Below, in pieces: positions 51,560-63,889 of a stretch of DNA of 64,000 nt; position 1 is the first letter of the stretch, and every line of letters starts with the position of its first letter. The position numbers and the translations under genes were made by a program. The DNA comes from Aplysia californica (lineage: Eukaryota > Mollusca > Gastropoda > Aplysiida > Aplysiidae), in assembly GCF_000002075.1 (NCBI RefSeq), contig NW_004797403.1:179121-243120 (forward strand), in the 5' to 3' direction. A model generated the notes under the pieces. That model had not been told where the DNA came from, searched no databases, and saw nothing but the letters and a program-made list of their open reading frames with translations.

Positions 51560-52327
51560 GAATGACAGCGCTAGTGAGTATGAGTACCACTGTACTATTC
51601 CCCCCCCCCCCACCCCCCAGTGATGTCATGTGGCACAGAGTATAAAACTAATACAAGGCCTTCAGCTTTCAGCAGAGTCAAATTCCTACAAATGAATGTA
51701 CAGGACAACTCGTGTGCTTTTCACGTGATCAGTTTAGCAAAGATGGAATTTGCTACTGTTGCACCTTTATGTCCCCATTCCTTTCTCCCAATATGGCCCC
51801 CTGCAAGGCACGAGTTTTGGATAAATTTATGCAAGAAAGGAAGTTTCATTGCCAGAGTTGTCCTAAATGATATTTTTGTGTTTTATTTTTATGTGAGCGT
51901 ACATGTGTACTTTCATGTATCTTTCATGTGATAAGACAATTTACAGTTACAATCTTATTATTGTGTGGTATCTCCTTTTATAAACAGCCAGCTTTCTTCT
52001 GTTTGTTGTGATTGATTTTGTAACTTTTTGTGCACCTGGGCTTCCTATTTTTTTTGCACACCTGATCCGTTTTGAAAGGTGGCACTAATTGTAAAAACGC
52101 ATAACTGTCAATATTTTGTCATCATGTATAATAATAAATAAAAGACTCCTTTTATTGTTTGTCTGAGTATTAAATGTTATGTCAGAGATGTAAATAAAAG
52201 TATGTAATGTGTAATATGATTCGACCTTTATTGATCCACAGTGGAGAAGTTCGGTTTACAATGGCAAACTGACATGAGTACATATAATACAACGGTTTAA
52301 CCATGTCACACATTACTCCAATGTGAG
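51560..52327. other. Intergenic, no gene recognised
   Basis: Contains CCTTTATTGATCCACAGTGG (52225), which resembles the tail of an L2/CR1-type element in reverse. Confidence 0.35.
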
Positions 52328-52770
52328 GCAGCATGATGAAATCAGGTGCTCGTCAAAATATATAGAAATCGGAGAAACAGGCATTTTTCCGAAATTTGGA
52401 CATTTTTATTGAATTTTTAATTTTGGACTCAACCTCTTTTACATCCATATAAAAACACTTTTCAATGTGAATTTTACTGAAAAACATTGATTAAAGGCAC
52501 AAAATATGTCATGTTTCAAGTTTTCAGTGACTCTTTAGCTATTTGAGTTACCAAATTTTGGCGGCCATTTTCTCGCTAATTTCAACACTGACGCCAGGCA
52601 ACCTCACTTTCTTCAATCGCAAATATCTCGAGTTCTATTCAAGTTTGTTGGATATTTATTTCACTGGAACTGAAAGCAAGGTAAATAAATCAAGTTTGAG
52701 TGGAGACCAATAACTCCACATGCACAAAAATTGACGAGCGTCTGATTCTACCGGGTCGTGACATATATGT
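52328..52770 (-). mobile_element. MITE, GGCGCTCGTCAAA family
   Basis: TGTGAGGCAGCATGATGAAA then TCAGGTGCTCGTCAAA, with inverse GACGAGCGTCTGATTC then GTCGTGACATATA at the right. Confidence 0.72.
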
Positions 52771-53339
52771 ATACGCCAGTGACCCATGCAGACTGTGGGT
52801 GGTTTGCTTCTTCTTTGTCTTTCTAATCAATTTTCTGTCATCCTTATGATCTCCTCTCCCTTTCTTTCCACCTGTTGTGCTTAAACTCTTTCAGAACCGC
52901 ATTATATTATATTATAATCTAAATCAAGAGCCATCCCGCATCACGAAGGTCTCAGCCCACTGTTTCCTTTTCTTATGAGACGCATTTGCGACCCTACTGT
53001 AGACACCTCTCCCGCCCCCCCCCCCTAGAGTGTTAGAGGAATAGATTCTTCTGTGGCGCAGACACTTGTGGATTCAATTCCTGGCTTTGGTGAGTAGATC
53101 AGCAGGATGTATTCAAAGAAAATGTCCCCATTATAATCCTTCATGCTGCAAATGGGTCCCTTGGCAATCAGTAGAGATGATGAATATAATATAGGAAGTA
53201 GATCAAAACAGTAACCCTGCCTTAGGGGTATGTGATCCAGAGTAACTTGATGAATACAGTGATCAGCAAAGGGACAAACACGTGATGATGTATTGAATTT
53301 GGAAGGCGTGTGGTGTGACTCACTGAACAATGTACTGTG

Positions 53340-53537
53340 TGGGTGGTTGGCGGGTGCTCTGGTGTGGTTTGCACCTTCTTTCCTATCCATGATCAATCAA
53401 ACATCTATCGTCCTGATCTCCCCTCCTTTTATTTTGTGTTTGTTACTCTCTTGTAGCACCTCTAATCTTCAGCACTGATAAGTTATATGACCTGATGCAG
53501 TTTCGAGCGCTATAAAACCCATACTAAAAGAAATCAC
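53340..53537 (+). mobile_element. Short SINE
   Basis: Flanked by TGTACTGTG (53331-53339 and 53538-53546). Confidence 0.82.
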
Positions 53538-53894
53538 TGTACTGTGACTGTGAGCCATCCTCCATTAGAGGCGAAACTAGACTGTATCACAGTATAGAAT
53601 TACTTTTTTCACTGATAATGATTTAAGGAAGTGCCTGTGTCATGATTGCTTGAACGTGCAAATCAAGGAAACTCATCATTCTCTAGCTGGTGCTGCTTAG
53701 TTGTAGCACTTGAATGTTATCTCTTTTGGACTTCGCAATGAAATAAAAGGAATTTTTTTTACAGGCGTGTGGTGTAATGGTTAGGCTCTTCGCTGTTTCA
53801 TGCAGAAACCTCAAGTTTGTTTGCCACTTGAGGAAATTGTTCGTATCCCACTCACTTGACTCATCCTTAGTCATGACAGTGACAGGCAGGGTTA

Positions 53895-54240
53895 ATAATA
53901 ATAGATAAATAATAGATAGCATAATTTGTATAGCACAAATCCCCACTCAACAGCAAGCTCTATGCGCTTCACAATATACTATTACCCCTGAAGACCTGAG
54001 AGCATTCTGAAACAACCTTAACTTCCTTGAAAGCATACAGTGCAAGCAGCCATTTAACGACGCTAAAGCACTAACATACTCACAAGATCTTTCGCTGTCT
54101 ATGGCCGGATACCTATTCATACCTGGGTGAAGTGAGGAAAATTAGTGTAAAGTGCCTTTCCCAAGGATACAATGTTGTGCCCGCGGCTCGAACCCCGGAA
54201 CCCAAAGCAGCCCACCTCCTAAACAATCTAAATTGTGTCA
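53895..54240 (-). mobile_element. tRNA-derived SINE, GCGC type (most complete copy)
   Basis: Minus strand: B-box-like GGGTTCCGGGGTTCGAGCC, then CACTTCACCCAGGTATGAAT and GGGGATTTGTGCTATACAAA with a TTATT tail. Confidence 0.72.
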
Positions 54241-54739
54241 CCGGGGGGGGCGCAGAAACAATTACAACCAACCAACAGGAGTCCACTAAAAGCAAAATCT
54301 ACCTGCGGGACCACTGAATTTTCTTCAGGTAAGTAGAGAAATTTCTCAAATAGAAGAAAAAAGAGGCAATTTTATTTTCTTTCATTTACTACTTTTTTCA
54401 TATAAACAGTGTTCTGTTTAAGTTTAAGCAGACTCTACTGTATGTTATTCTAGATGCAGCTGGTTGCCATTCTGTCATTCTGTTTGATGCAGCATACCTG
54501 TTCAGTAAGCAGTGTTAAAAATTTTTCTAAGATTACAAGTGGCGGCAAATATGATGAAGAAATAAACTGCTTTTTGAAATATGCATACTTGTGCTTACAA
54601 TTAATTTATACGTGGAGTTGGAGCATTCTGAATCCAAAGGAAATTTATCTATGTAACAGATAAAAAATACCACATGTACCTTTTTTTATATATTCTCTCA
54701 CACTCACACTGTCAGTTTTCCCCACCACTTTTTACAGTT

Positions 54740-54940
54740 TTCCTACAGATAACTTTAAACAGTCCACAATTAGAGGAAGTGGCAGAACCAGCATGGTACA
54801 GGGGATGGAAAGACGGGTTATTAACCAAATGAACACTGGAACGATCAGCAGATGGACTCTGAGGTGGATATTGGAGCGGGGAGCGGAGCACGTATGGCAA
54901 TGTCTGGAGTGCTATGGTGTTGTTCCCAGGATCAAGTAAT
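54740..54940 (+). pseudogene. Coding-like fragment, GTISR..EC motif, second copy
   Basis: After GTTTTCCTACAG an open frame reads through NQMNTGTISRWTLRWILERG and AEHVWQCLECYGVVPRIK to a stop. It pairs with 22010-22140. It may be an exon of an unknown gene or an element relic. Confidence 0.4.
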
Positions 54941-55125
54941 CAAAACTGACCCAAACATCAGTCTTTGGTATTTCCAGATTTCGAGAAGAAGCAGTCTGCA
55001 TGATGACCTTCCAAGCACAAAGCTACTTATAAATACTTACACCACAAACACACCTTGAGGCAGCACAATACTGCTGAGTTTGTTTGTGCTACACTTCCTC
55101 TGCAGAACGCACAATTAAATATTTG

Positions 55126-55748
55126 TGTGTGTGCCTAAAGAAAGGTACCAAAAGTCGCCACAGACCATTTTGAGATACAGGCTGATAATGACAAAAAATC
55201 ACTTTAAAAAACCCACTAAAATGTGTTTCCATTAAAAAATGATAGTTACACCATTTTTTTATAATGTGTTTAAAAAGTTTTCATTGATTTGACACTTCTA
55301 AATATTTTATTTTGAATTATTTAGAGGGAAGGGTATGTTTTAAAAAGAAAATTAAAACTGTTTTTAAAAGGAGGTAAAATCTATTCTTGAAACATGTTTT
55401 CTCTTCTCCGCTATGTTTTACCATTGAATTCTAATTATAATATTGATGTCAATTGAATGCCAAATTGGAAAAGAATTTTCCAGAAATAAATACATTAGAA
55501 ACAATTGAATCATAGTTTTTTTTTTCATGTTTGTATGTGTTCTAAACTTTTTAAAGCTAATTTTCTCAAAATTAGATCTTTATACTTTATACCCTACCTC
55601 GCAAAATGTGCAACTTGAGATATCTCAAAAATTAAAAAACCACTGTTCAGCATTGAATGTCCTATTATATTAGGTACAACCCTTAAGTTAACCCAAAACG
55701 GTTAAAATCCGACTTTTGGTACATGTACCTTTCTTTAGGCACACACAC
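55126..55748. repeat. Inverted repeat pair, GTGTGTGCCTAAAGAAAGG
   Basis: Arms at 55126-55157 and 55710-55748 (the right arm with a 6-bp insertion) enclose about 550 bp of AT-rich DNA. Confidence 0.75.
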
Positions 55749-55964
55749 ATATATTAACTTGATGTACATGCAAACAAACGTCAAAAAAGGACAAAAACTG
55801 GATCTGTGGGAGAACAGACAATCTTTATTGCACTTTTTTTTACTACATTCAATGCAAGTAATTTTTGTCTGCTCCTTACAGTCAAGATGAACAGACACAA
55901 GAAACAAGAAATCTTTACAGAGGCGTGAATACAAGTACCATAAAATAAAACCCAGATAACACAA
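55683..55964 (-). other. Cys-rich ORF, unassigned
   Basis: 93 residues with CKEQTKITCIECSKKKCNKD followed by CLFSH, a possible zinc-binding array vaguely like the C-terminal Cys-rich end of piggyBac-type transposases. No start or splice evidence. Confidence 0.2.
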
Positions 55965-56369
55965 ACATCACTGGATCAGTCTTTCAAATTAAATGACTTG
56001 ACAAAACCTTTTGGAGCCCAAAGGGAGACCCATTTATCATAAATTTGGAGTACTGTAGTTTTATGGATATATGCCAAACACATTTGTCGATCCCCAGAAT
56101 GTTAGAGTTATCTGTGCCCGACAGTCCCCATTATCATCTGACAAAATAAAAGAAAAAAGAAAGCAAAATTTTCCTGCAATTAAACATTTGCAGGTTCAAT
56201 CATCTCAGTATACTGTCAAAACATGAAATATAAAATTCTTTAGTCAAAAGGTCGATAGCAGTCTCTGTCTAATAGAATTGGTATTGTCCAGGTGTTTTTC
56301 AGTCGAACCTACTCTAGCGATCACTTTCCAAACCTCTTCCCACAACCCCACCCTGCGGTTTTCCTATAT

Positions 56370-56553
56370 CTGTCCCCGTCGTTTTCTGCAAGAAAAATTG
56401 TGAAATTATGCAAACTGAGCCAAAAAATGTGAAATTATGCGATTCTGTTAATTTTAACAAAGAATGATAAAGGAAAATAATCAGAAATTATGCACCAAAA
56501 AAAAAAATCAAATTTTGCTAAATTATGCTGGGTGCATAAAACCACGGGGACAG
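56370..56553. mobile_element. CTGTCCCCG MITE
   Basis: Perfect 6-bp duplication CTATAT on both sides; ends CTGTCCCCGTCG and CCACGGGGACAG. Confidence 0.87.
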
Positions 56554-56570
56554 CTATATAGTTCTACTTG

Positions 56571-56740
56571 TTAACTCTATTCGTACGCCCTGGGGTCATT
56601 TTGTACCCTTGGGGTTGAATTCTTCACATTTTAGAATACTTCTAGTACAAAGCCCTCTTTGAAACTTTCAGTACTTCCCAAATGATCATTTTGACAAGAC
56701 TGCTATGCAAAGCGTAAGGATCGCATTAACGACTTCATTG
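56571..56740 (-). mobile_element. piggyBac-type MITE, partial
   Basis: TTAACTCTATTCGTACGCCC opens the body, which stops after GCAAAGCGTAAGGATCG. Confidence 0.7.
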
Positions 56741-57229
56741 AATTATTTTCATACTCACGGATCATTGACATGCAGTAGTTTGTCCAGCCAGTGGTCTCCA
56801 CAACTAACTTGACATCACAGCCATTTATACGTGCCGAATACCACGATCAGTCCTGAAGAGAGAGAATGAATATATACATTGTATAGCAGGAACTACTAAG
56901 CATTACAGGTACACCATTGATGTAAATGAGGCACAGAAAACCCCCCCACCAATTCCATCCATGAACCCAGACATGGTTTTAACAGTTGATTATCCGGCCT
57001 GTCCAGTACATATGGGTTTTTTTCTAATAATATAGACCTATATATGGTAACGGAAAGATAAAAATGAATTAGTGCAGACTGAAGAAATGCATCACAAAAA
57101 GGAACCAGGAGCCAGCCCCCCCCCCCCCCCCCCCCTTAGGGCAACCCCGGGGAAAACGTCGTTTATTTTTAACATCTTTCACCCCCCCCCCCCCCCTCCC
57201 TTGCATTTAAAGAAATATAATGTCAATTT

Positions 57230-57399
57230 CTGTCCCCGGGGTTTTAAGCACCCCGCAAAATTTGATCATTTTAAAAAATAATTTCTGATTATTTTCCTTT
57301 ATCATTCTTTGATAAAATTAACAGAATCACATTATTTCACATTTTTGGGCTCAGTTTGCATAATTTCAGAATTTGTTTTGCGTAAAACCGCGGGGACAG
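57230..57399. mobile_element. CTGTCCCCG MITE
   Basis: Perfect 6-bp duplication CAATTT on both sides. Confidence 0.87.
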
Positions 57400-57555
57400 C
57401 AATTTTGTAAGAGGTCCACCTCTCTAAAATAACTAACAACACTTTCTCTTTGACTATGCATGGCCAGCTTAGACAACTTCCACTGTACCTCGTCCTTTCA
57501 TCCATCTTGGCGGCCAACTCTATCGTTGTAACCGTCAGCTCTGTAGATTTCAGTT

Positions 57556-57787
57556 TTATCCCATCCGTATGTCATGTTTTACTATCATATCCATGCGACG
57601 TGGGGGACTCTGTGCCACCACTTTCCAAAGAGGAACTTTACTCGTTAATCCAATCCGTACCCTTTGCATAACAGTCTGTCAAAATGATTTTTTGAGAAAT
57701 ACTGAAAGTTTCAAAGAGATCTTTGTACTAGAAGTATTCTAAAATGTGAAGAAAACAAATGACCCCAGGGCGTACGGATAGGGTTAA
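57556..57787 (+). mobile_element. piggyBac-type MITE, one terminal unit
   Basis: TATCCCATCCGTATGTCATG to CGTACGGATAGGGTTAA. Confidence 0.8.
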
Positions 57788-58253
57788 CAGGGATCTAACA
57801 TAACAGGACTTTTTATCTGGTCCCACCATCCCTGTTATATCAGGTTTCCACTGCATAAAGGAAGAGCATATAGATTCCAAAGACACTACCCCATTCCTCC
57901 AATGCAAAAAAAGAAGAAAGAAGAAAAAGGGAGAACAGTACCACCACCACCCCCCCCCCCCAAAAAAAAATGCTAAAGAATACTAAAAACTTAAATACAT
58001 TTTAAACAATCTTATATATATATATATAATATATATGTAAAACTTGCAAAAATTAAATATGACAAATGATTGTTTCTACTACTGTCACCTGTGGCAGAAA
58101 GTGGAGGATGTGGCTTGGACGTCCAACAAAACGTGGCAAAGCATCCACACAGTCAAAGTCTAAGTCACTGGTCAGTCATATATATGGTTCTGAAAGGAGG
58201 AGAAAAGGACGAAAATGTTTATTTTAAAAAACAACTCAATTCTGCATTTTAGT

Positions 58254-58428
58254 TTAGTTTTAGTAGAGGTTTTACGGTGCTCGCAACTGCAGAAAGTCAT
58301 ATGAGCTCCAAGGGGAGAATATCAACAGAGAAGTCTTTACACATGGAATCAGACTTACTCTGCTCACCTCTCTAGCTTCAACAGCACAAAGTCTATTTCG
58401 ACTATCAAGGCATCCCGGAGACAATGTA
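58254..58428 (-). mobile_element. SINE, long subfamily with shared 3' hairpin
   Basis: Minus strand carries CTTGATAGTCGAAATAGACT, the block also seen at 6058-6297, then GAGCTCATATGAC and the TACTAAAACTAAAC tail. Confidence 0.65.
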
Positions 58429-58730
58429 TAATAAGCCCAAAGGGTTGAGATATGTATTACAGGTAAAGATTTTCTAGGAAAGAAAAAAAAATCAAAAGAA
58501 GAAGTACTTCAAGAAGCCCAGATGGGTCACTCACTGATAAAAAGAACCAGAAAAAGACTTAAAATGACATAAAGGCCGTAAAAATCTTGTTCTCTCTCTG
58601 GCAAATTTGAAGGTAAATAAGGGCAGGTGTTGACTCAGAGCAACCTACTTGGAGAACCTAAACAGATGGATGACAGGGAAAGATCAGGATAATGTAACTT
58701 TTTGGGGGCGCATCTGCTGAGCAAAGGGAT

Positions 58731-58870
58731 AAGATAAGATAAGATAAGATACACCTTTATTGTTCAGATCCTGGCACATTGGTTTGGTGTTTCACCACGT
58801 GTACACACACACACACACAAACATGACACACACATAGGCTTACAATCAATCACAGGCATAATATATATGA
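58731..58870 (-). mobile_element. LINE/SINE 3' tail with TTATC repeat (fragment)
   Basis: GATAA repeats next to ACACCTTTATTGTTCAGATC look like a non-LTR tail in reverse. Confidence 0.35.
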
Positions 58871-59141
58871 GCAGCAATATAAACAATAATAATCTTAAGC
58901 TAGAATCATACTCAATGTTATTCTGATGCATGCTCTAAGGTCATATGAATACTTATACAAGATGGTTAAGATGAAAGAATTTGTTACAGTACAGATGAGA
59001 AGCCTAGGGATGAATGGAGAACCATGAACGTCAATGTCTGCCGCAGACTTAGCACTGAATGATGGAGTGTCAGATAAGGAAAGGCCACAGCATTATGACA
59101 ATGTAAGGAAATGTCTTTTTTTGGGGGGGGGGGGGGGGGGT

Positions 59142-59348
59142 NNNNNNNNNNNNNNNNNNNNNNNNNNNNNNNNNNNNNNNNNNNNNNNNNNNNNNNNNNN
59201 NNNNNNNNNNNNNNNNNNNNNNNNNNNNNNNNNNNNNNNNNNNNNNNNNNNNNNNNNNNNNNNNNNNNNNNNNNNNNNNNNNNNNNNNNNNNNNNNNNNN
59301 NNNNNNNNNNNNNNNNNNNNNNNNNNNNNNNNNNNNNNNNNNNNNNNN
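59142..59348. other. Assembly gap, 207 N
   Basis: A run of N directly after a G homopolymer. Confidence 0.98.
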
Positions 59349-59358
59349 GGGGCTTTAC

Positions 59359-59536
59359 CTGTCCCCGTGGTTTTATGCACCCCGCATAATTTAGCAAAAT
59401 TTGATCATTTTTTTGCGTATTTTCTTATCATTTTCCTTTATCACACTTTGTTAAAATTAACAGAATCGCATAATTTCACATTTTTGGGCTGTTTGCATAA
59501 TTTCAGAATTTTTCTAGCATAAAACGACGGGGGCAG
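59359..59536. mobile_element. CTGTCCCCG MITE
   Basis: Perfect 6-bp duplication CTTTAC on both sides, just right of the N gap. Confidence 0.87.
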
Positions 59537-59667
59537 CTTTACAATACATTTTCATGAGCAAGTTTAATTAAGGACGCTGATCACAACAAATGTTTTGAAG
59601 TGTATATTTTATATTTTTATTATATTATGCAATTGATATTTCAACAAATCTTATTCATGTGCAAGAG

Positions 59668-60049
59668 TTAACCCTATCCGTACGCCCTGGAGTCATTTCG
59701 TACCCCCGGGTTGTATTCTTCACATTTTAGAATATTTCTAGTGCCAAGATTTCTTTGAAACTTTCAGTATTTCTCAAAAAATCATTTTGACAGACTGCTA
59801 TGTAAAGGGTACGGATCGGATTAACGAGTAAATTTCCTCTTTGGAAAGTGGTGGCACAAGAGTTCCCCACGTCGTATGGATACGATAGTAAAACATGACG
59901 TACGGACAGGGTTAAGAGGTGGCACAGAGTTCCCCACGTCGTATGGATATGATAGTAAAACACGACGTACGGATAAGGTTAAGCGGTGGCACAGAGTTCC
60001 CCACGTCGTATGGATACGATAGTAAATCACGACGTACGGATAGGGTTAA
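59668..60049 (-). mobile_element. piggyBac-type MITE with three terminal tandem units
   Basis: TTAA at both ends; three about 67-bp units at the right end, each ending GGATAGGGTTAA or a close variant. Confidence 0.86.
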
Positions 60050-60371
60050 TATACACTGATACAGCACGTTGTGTGTGTTATGCATCATATCATATAATAA
60101 TAAACCATACTTGTCATACATAATACAAGTATGTGTGCAACAATAATATATGCATAATACATGTACATATTTCATTTCTCTATAAACTGCTTAGCTCAAC
60201 TTCTGATCTTCCTTGGACTTGGAATCATTGTTTTTTACTATGTGGCGTCCTTACTGTTGTTTCAATGTTTTCACATAGCGCCCTGAGGTCCAGTTGTTGC
60301 CTCCTGATTTTGTATAACTTTTTTCAGCATCGTCCCCAACTTGTCTGGTCTACTCTGTCGAAGGCCTTTTC

Positions 60372-60553
60372 AGTGGGTGGTTGGCGGGTGCTCTGGAGTG
60401 GTTGGCTTCTTCTTTCCAAACATTTATCGTCCTTATCTCACCTCCTTCTTTTTTTGTGTATGTTACTCTTGTCTTGTAACATATAATCTATTCTTTGGCA
60501 CTTATATGACCTTATTGTGTTGCAAGCGCCGTAAAACTCTTACTATAACTAAA
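60372..60553 (+). mobile_element. Short SINE inside the LINE fragment
   Basis: 12-bp duplication GAAGGCCTTTTC (60360-60371 and 60554-60565), splitting the KAFDRV codons of the LINE. Confidence 0.9.
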
Positions 60554-60816
60554 GAAGGCCTTTTCTTAGTCCACAAAGACAATGTTTAGTTCTTGACCAT
60601 ATTCTGTTGCCTTTTCATCAGGTTGTCTCAGTGCACATACATGTATTGTGTCTGTGCAACTTATCTCTTTGCTGTATCCGAATTATGCTGTTAAGCTGCA
60701 TTTCAAGCACTGGTCTTGTCCTTTATTCTAATATCTTTGCAGGTAGTATGAGTAAGTGGTGAGATTCCCCTACTGTAAGTATTGCAGTCTTTCTTGTTTC
60801 CCCGTTACTCTTCCAT

Positions 60817-60982
60817 GAGAGTGGTTGGTGGGTGCTCCGTTCCTTCTTTCCTATCAAACATCTATCGTCCTGATCTCTCTTCCTTCTTTTTTTTGTGTTT
60901 GTTACTCTCTTGTAACACCTCTAATCTTCGGCACTTATATGACCTTATTGTGTTGCAAGTGCCGTAAAACTTTTACTAAAAC
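60817..60982 (+). mobile_element. Short SINE inside the LINE fragment, second
   Basis: 12-bp duplication TTACTCTTCCAT (60805-60816 and 60983-60994). Confidence 0.9.
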
Positions 60983-61324
60983 TTACTCTTCCATATGTTG
61001 GTACCATAATGGCACTTTACTCCAGTCTTTTGGGATTCGCCACTCTTTCCATCCATGCTACATTAGAAAGAGCAGGGAGCCATGTGGTGCCAGCATCTCC
61101 GCAGGCCTGTGTGTATGGCTTCCGGGGGTTCATCCATCAATACCTAGTGATTTCCTTTTAGGGCTCTTTACTGCTCCTTCTACTCCACTTGATAGCATGG
61201 GGTGATTCTTTAGTTTCCTTATCAAGCCAAGCCATTCAGAACGAAATGATCATACCCTAAATTCATTCTGAATTTTAATACACAGGCTCTAAAAATATAA
61301 AGCACTAGACTGTATACTATACAA

Positions 61325-61512
61325 TAACTTTAATCTAAGACTTAACTTTATCAAACATGGTACATTTGTTACTATTACTATAATCTAAGACTTAACTTTA
61401 TCAAACATGATACATTTGTAACTATAACCTAAGACGTAACTTTATCAAACATGGTACATTTGTAACTATAATCTAACTTATCTAAGACATAACTTCATCA
61501 AACATGATAATT
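61325..61512. repeat. Tandem repeat, about 57-bp unit
   Basis: Three to four units of ACTTTATCAAACATGRTACA plus TTTGTAACTATAATCTAAGA. Confidence 0.8.
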
Positions 61513-61532
61513 TTTTTAAAAATGTTATAGTA

Positions 61533-62046
61533 GAGGGTTTTATGGCGCTCGCAACTGCCTACGGTCATATGAGCACGCGGGACACACCTAATCCTTTTCT
61601 TTTTTTTAGCTGGTAGGAAATTTTGAATTTTGCTCGGGTGGCGGCCGAAGCCTACTCTTATCGATTTTAGTTTTAGACCACCAGGGGATCTTTATTGTGC
61701 GCAACTTGCACACGGGCCCTCCAAGATTTTTCGCCCTTGTCCGAGAAGGCTGGGTGTAGATCTTTCCTACCAGAAGATCAGGGGTGTGGCAGAAAGACAG
61801 CTGTGAGAAGGAGTCAAGGAGTAGCAGTAGAAAGAGCCAGGAGCCCAGAGGAGGGGGCAAAGGAGGTGAGGGGGTGGGGGCAGAAAAAGGAGACGAAAGC
61901 AGACCACAGAATATTGCTAGAGAGCAGGAAAGGAGGTGAAAGGAGACAATTTTAGAGAAGAAAATTATTCGGTCGCTACCCGGATTCGAACCCAGGACCT
62001 TTGAACGAGAGGCCAACACCTTAACTTCTAGGCCACGAGAGCCCCC
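61533..62046 (-). mobile_element. Long tRNA-derived SINE
   Basis: Sister of 9630-10146 with the same tRNA-like head, body and GGCGCTCGCAACTGC tail. Confidence 0.8.
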
Positions 62047-62261
62047 AAATATGATAATGATAGCTCCCGCTCCAGTAACACTGAAATTACATATTCCCCT
62101 TATTACTTTAATGAATAAGACTTGTCCTCAAACATGAATAAATTCATGACTACATCGCACGTAGAAGGTAAAGGTAGAGATATATATGTGAGCAATAAGA
62201 GCAATAGAATTAAAAGACCTACAAATGGACACCCTATTCTTTTTTAAAGACCCCAAAATAA

Positions 62262-62555
62262 GATATATATATATATATATTTATTTATTCTCTCTCTCTC
62301 TCTCTTAGCTAGCAAGGAATATAAAAAAAATAAAAGTAGGCTACATGTACTGAAGATACATCATACATCAAAACATCAACAGCAAGACATCTGGCCTTTT
62401 AATCTTTATTCCATATTTATATATATATATATATACTCTCTCTCTCTCTCTTAGCTAGCAAGGAATATAAAAAAATAGAAGTACATGTACTGAAGATACC
62501 TCATAACATCAACAGCGAGACATCTGGCTTTTTAAAATCTTTATTCCATTTTGGC
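62262..62555. repeat. Tandem duplication, about 150-bp unit with TA/CT microsatellite
   Basis: Two copies of TA repeat, CT repeat, TTAGCTAGCAAGGAATATAA, then ACATGTACTGAAGATAC and GACATCTGGC. Confidence 0.85.
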
Positions 62556-63039
62556 CTTGTCAAGAAGATAAAGACACAAAAGCTTTAGTTACACGCACTT
62601 CCACATCACCAATTAATGATCTACTTCGGACTTACCCTTGCTGCTGCGGATTTGTTAAACAGATAGGCTCATGAGTCATTGTCCTGATCGAACGTCAAAA
62701 TAACTTTGTCGACATTGGAGATATGATATTATTTATATCAACCACTTGTCGTCATCCTCGGAAACATCTTGTTCTATACTCCGCGGAAGCGACATGAATG
62801 CACAAGGGAGACAGCTGTAGAAAAACTCAGAAATTCAATCGACCTCTTTCCAAATGTTTAATACATGTGTACATATATTTTAAATCCTTTTTACAGCAAT
62901 GGATTCGGAGAGTAAAACATAGCCTCATGTTACACTAATCATGAAAATACATATAATATGTAACAAGTTTCTTTCCCTAGGAACTGTGAACACATTTTAT
63001 TCATTGACTCTAAGGACAGAGTTTTGTAATAGAACTTTT

Positions 63040-63190
63040 TCCTCAGATACAGATTTTGTACAAGATTATTCCTCATTGATGCCAATATTTTTGTACAAAA
63101 TTATTCCTCACTGATTTATTCCTCACTGATTCAGTGAGGTCAGTATTTTTGTATAAAACTATTCCTTGCTGGTGCCAGTATTTTGTCAGG
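63040..63190. repeat. Degenerate short tandem repeat
   Basis: Repeated TTGTACAARATTATTCCTCA and GATGCCAATATTT. Confidence 0.55.
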
Positions 63191-63889
63191 AAAATAACTA
63201 CTGGGTACTGGGTATTCTCCAGATCACACACAACCAGCAGACTGCGACTAGATTACTTCCTTCCACCTCTCAAAATGGCACGAAGTCTCAAGTCATTCAC
63301 AGAGAGATGATGCGTTTTGAGATAACGGAAACTTTCTGGCTTCTCTTTTTTTCCTTTGAAGACATCCATCCACACGGCAGCTACAAAAATTCAGTAATCT
63401 TGCAGAAATAGATCAGAGTTCCTCATTCTGGTCCCATACCAGGTACAGAAAAAATTAATCCATTTTCCACAAAATCATTCCGGTGTTATTATCAAACTAA
63501 AACAACCAGAGGAATCCGCAGGTGTTAGTACATTTCAATATATATTCATTTTATATTTCATTTTGAGGATGATAAAACGAAGTAACAGAGATCCAACATT
63601 GAAGACTACACCAATCCAAAAAAAAACTATCCTGAAAGAACTCAAGTCAATTCACTTTTCAGTTTCATTGATAACAGTGAAACTTTCAAGTCCCCCCCCC
63701 CCCCCCCCCCCCCCCGTTAATTTTGGTAAAACTAGGTCAACTTGTCCATTTATACAGAGAGCCCTGCTTAAACAGGACATCCATGACCAACCTGATATTC
63801 TCACTGTTAATTAAAGCCGAATCCAATAATCAGGGATTCCATAAGACTTTGGTAAATTGATTTGAAAATTTTTTCGAGATTAGTTTTAG

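Larger units (their letters stand above)
60180..61235 (-). mobile_element. LINE reverse-transcriptase fragment, carrying two SINE insertions
   Basis: The minus strand shows WRIPKDWSKVPLWYQ-like, ALRQPDEKATEYGQELNIVF and EKAFDRVDQTSWGRC, the RT palm motif block around KAFDRV. Stops interrupt it. SINEs at 60372-60553 and 60817-60982 have target duplications. Confidence 0.72.
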
